From Phlyctochytrium arcticum (Eukaryota > Chytridiomycota > Chytridiomycetes > Chytridiales > Chytridiaceae), in the NCBI GenBank assembly GCA_025602905.1, contig JAHLKI010000010.1, positions 620,001 to 684,000 of the forward strand: 64,000 nucleotides of DNA, given 5' to 3'. The notes under the pieces were generated by a model. It saw only the letters and a list, made by a program, of their open reading frames with translations. It ran no database searches and had not been told where the DNA came from. Position numbers and translations under genes: made by a program. How positions within the stretch are numbered: position 1 is the stretch's first letter; each line of letters opens with the position of its first letter. This document shows, in pieces, positions 9,089 through 17,700 of this stretch.

Positions 9089-10485
9089 TTTTTTGGATCG
9101 CGGCGTTTGGCATTGGGACATCTGGCAGACCAATGGTCGCCACTACCGCAGCAGTAGCACCAGATGCGGTCTGACTCGGCCTGCTGGTTGTTTTTGCGAG
9201 GTCCGGGAGATGAACTTGACCCGGATCCGCTGGCTCCAGCGTTGGCTCCACGCCCTTGGTAAGCATAGGGCTTACCATGGTTGTGGGTTTTGCCATTTGC
9301 CGCAGAGACGTTGGCTTTGGGACTCTTTCCACCACCGTTCTTCGCCGGGCCATTATTGGCAGCCGGCACGGAGGCGGGACCCTTGCCTTTTCCGGTTCCA
9401 CCCGCGACAGGGACATAGACCCCGTCATTGTCGCATCCCCACGCTTGGAGGGTTTGGGTGGTAGCCGTTTGGATCTGGGTGAGGTTGGCGTCGGGATGCA
9501 TTCCGAAAACAGCCTGCATCAGGCGACTCCAAAATTCCCCTCCCCGTTCCAGTCCGTCACGAAAGTAGCGTCGCATCTGATCTTCGTCAATGGGGCTACG
9601 GGCGGTGCTGGTGGTTCTCAATTCGCCAGTGATCCTGTTGAAGGCGGAGATATAGGCCGAGTAATTTCGGCACGTGAGCTGACGGAGCCTGGCCAAAATG
9701 GCGTCCCGCGGGTTTCGTGGCTCGAAGCGCTCCCTGAGCTTCGCTTCAAACTCCTCCCGGTTTGCGGGTCTCTCGGCCAGGGTCATGGAGGAAAACCAGT
9801 CCTTGGCTGTTCCCTCAAGGGCGCGTTCCATGTAATCCACGAACGATCGCCCCGCGCGCTGGTCCTCGTTGGCGGGAGAATGGTCAAGGAAAGCATAATG
9901 CTTATCCAAGAAGTCACGGATCTTCTTGTGTGACGCAACGTCACTACCCTCTCCCGAGAACATGGCATTTTCAGCTTTGCGCTGGAGTGACTTGTTTTGC
10001 ATTGAATCAAACAAGTTTCCTTGTTGGCCATTGCCATCGCGAGCGGCCACGTCAGCTTTGAGCGAAGCAATCTCCTCCGTCAAGGATGTGAGAATTGCCG
10101 TAAGCTGTTGCTTGTCCGCGACGTCAGCGATGGCTCCTCCAAGAGCGGACGCCGCGGGGGTGGCATTACCCGAGAGGGAAACACCAGTCATCCCCGTAGG
10201 TCCCTCAGAGGGCCTAACCACGTCTCTCGGGGGCTCTTCGTCGACCATCATGGGTACGACGCCTCCCGCATGGTTGTCTGTGCTGGTCGAACCAGTCTCC
10301 TGAGCATCTCTTTCTCCAGCAATGGAGGATGTCTCAGAATGCTGGCCGATCTCTCCAGCCTCAGTTTGTTCTTCACCCAGGAGAGGAGGTCCGCTCTCTA
10401 TAGTACTAGAGACGGGGCCCTCTTCACTCGGCTTGCCTTTGCTTTTGGTCTTGCGCGCCACAGCCTGCTTTTGTCCAGAACCCAT
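9085..10485 (-). CDS. gag: chromovirus Gag with CCHC zinc knuckle
   Basis: The 466-aa ORF starts at an ATG about 120 bp downstream of the 5' LTR. A basic N-terminus (KTKSKGK) and a disordered acidic region come first. A retrotransposon capsid-like segment follows around FSGEGSDVASHKKI to DWFSSMTLAERP, and then a Gly/Ser/Asn-rich linker. Near the C-terminus is one CX2CX4HX4C knuckle (CYCCGSGDHWSARC), which binds the element's RNA during packaging. The stop codon directly follows the frameshift heptamer. The capsid assignment is by position and order; the knuckle is visible directly. Confidence 0.93.
   Translation of the reverse strand: MGSGQKQAVARKTKSKGKPSEEGPVSSTIESGPPLLGEEQTEAGEIGQHSETSSIAGERDAQETGSTSTDNHAGGVVPMMVDEEPPRDVVRPSEGPTGMTGVSLSGNATPAASALGGAIADVADKQQLTAILTSLTEEIASLKADVAARDGNGQQGNLFDSMQNKSLQRKAENAMFSGEGSDVASHKKIRDFLDKHYAFLDHSPANEDQRAGRSFVDYMERALEGTAKDWFSSMTLAERPANREEFEAKLRERFEPRNPRDAILARLRQLTCRNYSAYISAFNRITGELRTTSTARSPIDEDQMRRYFRDGLERGGEFWSRLMQAVFGMHPDANLTQIQTATTQTLQAWGCDNDGVYVPVAGGTGKGKGPASVPAANNGPAKNGGGKSPKANVSAANGKTHNHGKPYAYQGRGANAGASGSGSSSSPGPRKNNQQAESDRIWCYCCGSGDHWSARCPNAKRRDPKN
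9088..9094 (-). promoter_or_regulatory. programmed -1 ribosomal frameshift site A_AAA_AAC at gag-pol junction
   Basis: On the element strand the last gag codons read cca aaa aac tag. The heptamer A AAA AAC is in the correct phase (X XXY YYZ), and the stop follows at once. Slipping back one base continues as cta gat ccg, which is the open pol frame. Gag and pol overlap by 49 bases in exactly the -1 relation. A downstream stimulatory structure is expected but was not folded. Confidence 0.85.
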
Positions 10486-10596
10486 GTTGAACGGAACAAA
10501 GAGTAGAAAGAAGTAAAAGAAGCGAAAGAGGTAGAAGCGAAAGGTCGAGTCGAAAGGGTAAACGGACGGTTTGAGGCTAGTAGGATTGCTGATGGG

Positions 10597-10608
10597 GTGG
10601 TGCTACCA
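10597..10608 (-). other. primer binding site of the chromovirus
   Basis: Directly inside the 5' LTR, without a gap, the element strand reads tggtagcaccac. The TGG start fits the complement of a tRNA CCA end. TGGTAGC resembles the initiator-methionine type of site used by Ty3-like elements. The exact primer tRNA was not tested. Confidence 0.7.
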
Positions 10609-10844
10609 TGTAGCGTTTTCGGGTAAAAAGTGGTATGGACGGTAATGCACCTTCCCAGGGTGCGTGAGTCGGGTTGTGTATTGCTTTAGCGCAGAGTAAA
10701 GAGAAAGCGTAAAGAGTCTGAAAATGTACAGTGCAGGATGGGATATACAAAAAGAAAAACAAAACAACACGTGTGATGTGGCACGGCACTGCGCTGTTTG
10801 CGCAGTGGTGCGGACAATGCGCAGCGAACCACGAGCCCGCTGCA
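10609..10844 (-). repeat. 5' LTR of the chromovirus
   Basis: This 236-bp LTR matches 3850-4085 throughout the comparison. The second AAACT target-duplication copy follows at 10845-10849. After that, the transposase coding sequence resumes. Confidence 0.95.
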
Positions 10845-11510
10845 AAACTGGTTGTCCACGTAGCGCCAACTCCCTTTCTGTCATAGCCGCAAGCTGCTTG
10901 ATGGCAGACTCACCCCTCATGGCGGTTATCAACATTGCCTTTCTTGAGACCTGCGCATTAGTATCTTGAAAGCGGATGGCGGCCCGGAGGATGGAGTGAA
11001 ATACTTCCAAATCCTCACTTGAGAAAGTGGAGAAAAGGAAAGCCATTGCAACATCTTTTGGTAGGTGGGAGGGAAGCTTTTCTAAGAGACCAAGCTGGTA
11101 GAGGACAATGTTCACGTAGTTTTTCTTTCCCAAAAGAGTGAACAACGGGAACAGCTGCTTGAGGGACATCTTGATCTGTTCGAGATCCCCACTAGACAGT
11201 AAATACGGACAATCCACCGCAAGAGGAATGTGATCTTCGAAAAGCGAGATGATCGAATCCACCATCGCCTTGCGGACAGGTGTTGCCTTTATATTGCTGG
11301 ATGCCGCCGCCTTGTAGGAACGCAAGACTTCCTTACGGCACTCTTGCCAAGCGGTCATAGAGAGGGCCAACATTGCCGTCCTGCGCTTTGGCCGCATGTT
11401 GATGGGGGCTGTGTTTTCCACGTCCGGATACCCGGCAACCCACAGCCGGTGTATGATTGTCCAACCATGGACAAGGACTGCCTCCTGTATGTTCAGGGCT
11501 ATATGCATAT

Positions 11511-13311
11511 TGTCCGGGACCGGTAGGACGTGAGGCCTGAGATTACTATACTTGGCTGATCGCAGCAATTTGCTCGCGTACATCCAAACATAGTAATCGC
11601 CGGCCAAAACCACAGACTTACTAAATGAACCGTCTTTGTCAGGATAGTTGACTTTCGCCAAGAATGTCTCGATATTGTCCATCACTGGTTCCAAATCGAG
11701 AGCGGACTTCATAGGGTTGTTGTCGCTGCCGATAATGTGGAAATCCTCTTGCGATCCGGCCTTGGTAGCCATACTGTAGGCATACATTTTTTTGGACAAA
11801 ACTTCACCGTTACGTAGTTCCGCATACGTCTGCGTTGCGGGAGCACACAGGACTGAGGGAATCCATGTGGTGTCCTGCAACACAGAAGCTAGAACATCGG
11901 TGATTGCAGGAGGAAGAGGTGGCAGTTCCCTGTGAAGCTTTACCGCATAGTTGGCGGTGGTCCTCGCACTCGTAAACTTTCCGGGTGCGTTTGCGGCATC
12001 TGGTACAGGGCGGACTTGACACCAATGGAAGTCATCAATGGTGACGACCAAGAGTGGGTCATTCTCCAAAATATCTTTCACAACGCGCTCGTGGGCCGTC
12101 ATGATCATGTTGTTCATCCGCGTAATCGATTTTGACGGATGATAGCCCAGATTCACCCGTGAAAGAAGCCGTTGGTCTGTGTGGGATCCCGTGATGAAGA
12201 CAGATCCGATATATCGTTTGACGTAATCAGTCTTCCGGTCCATACACTGTCCCTCATAGCATATGGCAAAGATCAAGTGCCGCTTCATTCGATCGTTGTA
12301 GAGAACAGAATACCGGCTTTCGTCATGTCCGACCATGAGTGACTTGAGCTCATATAGGCGGGGATACTGAGCGACAAATTCATCCATCTCGACGAACGGA
12401 TTTCCTCCGAACGGATGAGCAATGAAGTTGCGCATTTCTTGGTGAAAATCAGCAAGAGTCGCAGGAGATGGTCCTGATGTTTCAGAAATATCAACATCAT
12501 TGCCTTCAGGTTCCGGAAGCTCGAAGTCCGTCATCAAGATGACACTGCCATTCGCAACCGCATCGACAACGTTGTCGTCACTGACTTGAGCGTTCACTGC
12601 TGCATCCACCACATTTTCGGTACTGATGCTGGCTTCCTGAATGGCCGCAACCTCATTGGGTTGAGCAGGGATGATGGGCCTGACGGCGGGCTGTCGAATG
12701 ATCCCTGCTTTGTACCAGCGGGTTCGACACGCATTGCAAGCATACGGATCAGCAGCTCCTGGTCCAACCTGGGGCCTCAAACGTGCCGCCCGAAGGCTGT
12801 CAAGTTCAGCCCAAATGAACTTGTGAAATCGGGTTGAGCTCTTGGTCCTGCAGCAGATGCATCCAGGGTTATAGCCATATTTGTTACCCCTCTTACCGGG
12901 TACCTGATCGTACCAGCTAAGTCCGTCTGAGACCTGGCGCTATAATGGTTGTAATAAGAAGAAGTAAAAGAATGAGTGAACTGACTCCTACAGCCGGATA
13001 AAGGCTTGTTTTCGAGATCATGAAGATGCCCATCTCACCTTTCTTTTGGGCGGCATCCTGTCACTTGCGCGTCGTAATTCTAAAGATCCTGTGAGAGAGG
13101 TTCAGATAAAGTCACACAGCCTCCTTCTAATACCGGCTGAGGTGAGGTTTGAAAGTTTACTGGAGGTGTATAGTTGAAAAGATCGCGTGGAAATGGACAG
13201 ATGGTGAACAAATGTTTTGCAATAACGTACAGTAAAACGGCAAGGTCGGATCTGCTTACTTAATGCCACAATGACTGTGCCTCCCTATAGTAAAAGTCGG
13301 GTTGCGCTGAG
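11511..13311. repeat. 1,801-bp direct repeat, partner of 930-2730
   Basis: The segment repeats 930-2730 in the same orientation with a constant offset of 10,581 bp. All open frames inside it have the same length and sequence in both copies. It contains the right end and the transposase 5' region of the DNA transposon. Confidence 0.9.
13299..13311 (-). repeat. right terminal inverted repeat of DNA transposon B
   Basis: The sequence gggttgcgctgag marks the point where copies A and B stop matching: copy A continues with ggggctgg and copy B with acgatctg. This abrupt divergence independently confirms the element boundary. Confidence 0.8.
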
Positions 13312-13403
13312 ACGATCTGCGGACTGACCCTGTCAATTGCAAGATCAGAGTAGAGATTATGTGTGGTGGGGGGCGGTCGGTTTTACTTTAAAGGCACAGA
13401 GAT

Positions 13404-14390
13404 ATGCTGGATCAAGGCCCGCGGCATCTGGATATCCACCGTCTTCTCTTTATCCAAGACATTCTCGCTGCTTCAAACACCCCAGCAGGATTCCAGATTG
13501 GCACGCTCCTCTTTTCCCGAGTCCGTATCTGCGGCATTATCACCCACGCTCCCACGGACGATTTCGGACTCACCAACTATCAGACCGTTTCAATTCATGT
13601 ACGCTCTTCTCCTACTATTTCTCATTTGGCCAAGGACTCATTGTTTGGATATAGGTAGATGATGGGACGGCTGGAATCCAAATCCGGCTTTCGATACGCA
13701 AATTCCGGTCACAAAAAGGAATGGGGGTGAAAGCGGGGGCCCGGGTTGAGGTTCTGGGGAGTGTATGTGAGTCTACGGATGGGTTGCGGTGGATTGAATG
13801 TCAAGGGTGGGTATTGTGCTTTTTCTGAATTCTTTGCGATATCGTTACTCATGGAACAAATCAGCTTTAGTATCAAACATCCTACCAAGGGCACGCTTCG
13901 CCAGCTCCAAACCCTCCATTTATACCAAACCTGCTACTTTTCATCATCCAGTTTACCCCCCAGTACCCACACCTTTTCAAATCTGCTGGCTCGTTTGCCG
14001 CATGTGCCTAGTGTCAGGCGGACCGTCCCCCGGACGAAAAGTATGGTGGAAAAGGCTATGGAGGATTTAGAGCCCTTTGCGTTTGCGAGTCAACGCGAGA
14101 TTGTTGCCCGGTCTCATCTTCCCACCCCTTCCACCCTCCCAAATCAACCACAACCGCCAGATCCTACACCCCCAACCGACGTGGACCCATACGATTTTCC
14201 ATCAGATGATGGGGATGATTTCTCTTGTATGGATGATGATAGTGGGCTTCCTGTTGATGATAATAGTGGTTTTCCGGCTGATTATGATGATGATGATGCA
14301 CTGTTTGGCGCCATGCTGGACGCGGACGAAATGGCTGCATTGATTCAAGTCGTTGATAGTCAGCCCCATATCGAGCATTTACATATTTAA
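13404..14390 (+). CDS. OB-fold protein, STN1-like (CST telomere complex candidate)
   Basis: Splicing 13404-13598, 13655-13806 and 13865-14390 gives one 290-aa frame with introns of 56 and 58 bp. The first part reads RLLFIQDILAAS then RVRICGIIT. The splice creates SIHVDDGTAGIQ, and KAGARVEVLGSV and WIECQG follow. This order of a strand, a DDGT turn and a later VEVLG strand is typical of OB folds of the RPA32/STN1 group. The N-terminal IQDIL before the fold is reminiscent of STN1, which with CTC1 and TEN1 caps telomeres. The C-terminal half is low complexity and acidic (DDDD runs). RMI2 or an RPA32-like protein is an alternative. An additional upstream exon cannot be excluded. Confidence 0.5.
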
Positions 14391-14731
14391 TCAAAGGGCA
14401 TAAGTTTCAGTTGTGCTTTCGGGTCTCTTTTTTGAATGTAAACAAAGGCATTCTCGAAGCTTTTGAAAGCTTGTCAGCACTTTTTCCAGTCCATATGTAT
14501 GCAGGAGTAGATGGACAATGTGTAGATCTTGGTTTAACATTTATGTATGGGGCTTTGCTGCGACCTTAGGAGGTTTTTTAGATCAGGTTGGGTCAGGTTG
14601 GGTCAAGATCGCCCTGACGTGTTTCCCAACAAGCCAAAAACCAGGCCAAAAAACACTTTTTGTCCCAACCACTTCCCCACTTCTCATCTTTCCTGCCCAC
14701 ACACCCAAAAAGAAAAAAGAAGCAGAGAAAA

Positions 14732-17700
14732 ATGTCACTCCAAGAGTCAACTTCTACGACCGGCAAAGGGCCTCCCGCCCCGTGGTACCTCCAACTCCGG
14801 GGCCTCCATCTTGACATTATTGGCGATTTTGCTGGGACTGAATTGTTTGTAGTTGACGGCGATGCCCTTTTTTGGGGGATCCTCGCTGCCGTTGAGCGGA
14901 ATGGTAGGAGTGTATTCGTGATTTGGTATGGGGCAAAGTCTGACTTATTATTGATGATAGATCCTGGATCGTCCCCTCAACTCCTTCACTGTGTTTACGC
15001 CGTCGAATCATTCCTCCAAAAACTGGTGAACGCAAAAGCGAATTTCGAATTAGCGTTTTTTAAAGGTAAGTGACATTTTTGAATGCTATGTCTCAAAGTA
15101 TACTGATCATTGTTGGTAGATCGTGAGATGCAAACCTGTATTTCTCCCCGACTGGACGAAACCAAGAAGATCCAATGCCGACGACTCCTCCGTGCCATTG
15201 TGATTGACCACTTGGAACGGAACAGTAAAGTCGTAGTCAATGTGTTTGACTCTGTGTATGGGCAGGATTGGGCGCGGTATGTTGATACCAAGAAGGTAAA
15301 AATGGGATTTTTGATTGCGTTTGGGTTGATGTTAACGTATTCTCTTAGCCGTATTTCATTATGACGGATGATGGGACTGCTGTTGTGGAGACGGGGGCGT
15401 CGGATGTCGAGCTCGGTATTTTGGATGCGCGGCGGAACGCCATGTTGGAATGCATGTGGATGTTTTTGCATCAGGGTCTGACTGTGGCCTTGTTATCTGA
15501 AGACTTGTTTCGGGATGCAAAGGTAGAGTTCTCGTCAGGCACGTGAAGTATATTAAAAGAATGCTGACTGTCGTTTGCCAGGTTGTCGGATTCGTTTTCC
15601 ACACCACGTCCACAATCACAGCCTCTGGTGAGCTCAAATCCCATCACGACGGATTTCTTACAGCTGCGCAAAAGTTGAATGCCGCTGTGCCAGTTGAGGC
15701 CCCGCCGGCCGATGGAGCAAAGGATACCCCTTTGGCCATCACTGCTCTTGGAGATATGATTAAGTCATTGGATGGCGTCCAAAAAGATTTGGCTAAAATC
15801 TTTTTGCTTCATTTGCATTCATTGTCCAAGTTACCCTTGGAAGTCCGCGCACGGCCAACTGTTTCCCTGCCGGTTTTGCCGGCATACGATGCTACCTTTG
15901 ATAATTTCATGACCCGCTTCTATGCCGCCGCTGCGAACCGCGCTCCGAATGCAAGCAAGGATGAGGACTGCATTGACATGATGGATGAGCGGCTCTTCAA
16001 ATCGATGCTGTGCGATATCATGGTGGCCTTGTACCAGAAAAAGGACGCAAAAGAATTTGTGGGTGCTTTGCCGGGAATTACGGAAGCTGAACAAAGCTGG
16101 TCTGAACTCGCCCCCGGTACTCCATTTTGGGAGGTTCAGCAACTCGCTAAAGCGGTGGACGGAGAGTCTGTCCAAGCGTGTGAGACTCTAGCTACCACTC
16201 GGACCGAACCCACCCATATCCTTCCCCTTCTTCCATATGAGCAACCTCACGTTCTCGCGTATCTTCCCGAACTTCCCACCCTGTCATCTGACCAGGATTC
16301 AGGCATCACTGATAACTTCGATCCCCAGAATATTCCCAATTATGAGACTAGTCATTGGCACGTATCCAAACCGTTGGCGCCAGTCAAGAAACCTGCGGCG
16401 ACTACTGTAGCTAAACCTTTTGCTGGACGCCCGGTCAACCCGAAGAAAATTGCTGGCCGAGCCAGAAAGGCTGAGCAACGGCAGGCTGGGTTTATCCAAA
16501 AGTATGCGAGCTCGTTAACTGGAGCTCATGGCCGGATTATGAAACCCAAGACGGTTGTGGTTCAGCCAAAGGGGCATCAACAATCTGCCTCAAGAGCTCA
16601 ATCGGCTGCTACTGCCAGTGTCGCCGATGGCGAAACGCCTGCCCATGGAAAGGGCAAAGGTAAAGCCGGTGGCGGTGGAGGAAAGAAGGGAGCATCTGCC
16701 AGTAAAGCTGATGTCATTAGGGCCTCCAATGCGGCTCGCCTTTTACAAGCCGAGCATGAGGCGGCCCGAAAACGATGGGCCATTGTGCGTGACAAGATTG
16801 AAAAGATTGGGTATGTCGGCCCCCAAATTGCGGAATTGGAGCGTATCATTTCGGAAGAAAAGAGTAGTGCTGCCAATGCGCTGACCGAGGAACGAAATTT
16901 GTTTTTGGTCATGATTTTGCTCCAAAAGTGGGCGCCATTCTGTATGGAATCGCAGGAGATGGAAGCCACGGCGGATAAAAAGGAGGAGGGCATGCCTGTT
17001 CTTGTACAGATTTTCCAGCTTTGCCAAAGTATCATTAAGTCACCTGTCGCCACCAAGGCAACGGTGGAAGAAGCCAGACGGGTCCTGAAAACTCTTGGCT
17101 TGGATTCACCTGAGGAAGAGGGTGACAAGGCGAGTAGTAGTCGGGCTGTTTCCGCCAAGAGCAGCAAAAAGGACAAGGATAAGGACAAAAGCTCCTCCAA
17201 AAAATCGTCGAAAAAAGAAAAAGAGGAAGCTACTCCCGAGGCGGCACCCGAAGATGTCCCGCTCTCCTTTAAATTCAAGTACCCCCGCCACCCATCCAAC
17301 ATTTCCTGGCTCCGGTGTCCCCACACCCTCACCACTTTCCAACTCCTCTACTGTGGCCCCCACATGGACCGCACCATGGGCTCGGCCCCCGACCCCCGAG
17401 TCGACTTCCAGCCCGACGCATGGCAGCGCGAAGTCCTGGATACCATCGACCAGGACGAATCCGTGTTTGTTGTGGCCCCGACTTCGGCTGGTAAAACTTT
17501 CATTGCCTTTTACGCCATTGAGAAAGTTCTGAGAGAAAGCGATGATGGAATTGTTGTGTATGTTGCGCCGACCAAGGCTCTTGTCAACCAAATTGCGGCC
17601 GAGATTTCGGCCCGGTTCTCGAAATCGTATAAACATGCGGGTGTTACCGTTTGGGCGGTGCATACCCGGGATTATCGGATTCATGAGCCGCTTAAGTGCC

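Larger units (their letters stand above)
3850..10844 (-). mobile_element. Ty3/gypsy LTR retrotransposon, chromovirus type, apparently intact
   Basis: The element is 6,995 bp long and has 236-bp LTRs that begin TG and end CA. I found no mismatch between the two LTRs. The flanking 5-bp target duplication AAACT lies at 3845-3849 and 10845-10849. Gag and pol are both open and are linked by a -1 frameshift site. Pol carries protease, reverse transcriptase, RNase H, integrase and a C-terminal chromodomain, in the Ty3/gypsy order. Matching LTRs, intact frames and a clean target duplication all indicate recent insertion. It sits in the transposase gene of DNA transposon B. Confidence 0.95.
3165..13056 (-). 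pseudogene. transposase-like gene of copy B, split by the chromovirus
   Basis: Exon 1 (13056-13039) encodes MPPKRK and joins across a GTGAGA..CAG intron to exon 2 at 12933. Exon 2 is open until the insertion at 10845-10849. If the retroelement and one AAACT copy are ignored, the frame continues from 3844 to the stop at 3165 without a shift, giving about 928 codons. Visible features are a basic PPKRKV start resembling a nuclear localisation signal, a CxCC and CxxC Cys cluster near the N-terminus, the motifs VTIDDFHW, AGDYYVWM and PVPDNMH, and a Cys cluster near the C-terminus. The D..GD..P.xxH order resembles the fungal DUF6589-type transposase-like proteins. That is an inference from pattern, and the enzymatic class is unproven. 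The 10603-10844 end of the open frame is LTR sequence, not protein-coding. Confidence 0.7.
2752..13311 (-). mobile_element. full-length DNA transposon (copy B), carrying a nested LTR retrotransposon
   Basis: The element is bounded by perfect 13-bp terminal inverted repeats, ctcagcgcaaccc at 2752-2764 and its complement at 13299-13311. Without the nested chromovirus and one target-duplication copy it would be about 3.56 kb. It carries a single gene on the minus strand. I see no target-site duplication next to the termini: the left flank ends in aaccgg and the right flank begins acgatc. Superfamily assignment is therefore open. The right 1.8 kb is shared with copy A. About 400 bp between the left terminus and the gene's stop, and about 240 bp before its start, appear non-coding. 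Confidence 0.75.

Noticed and set aside
12721..12740. tRNA-like gggttcgacacgc motif
   Set aside because: It lies within transposase coding sequence and is not surrounded by a cloverleaf.
10603..12780. Single 725-codon ORF reading from the transposase into 10603-10844
   Set aside because: The last part is LTR sequence entered by chance after the retroelement insertion. The true continuation lies at 3165-3844.
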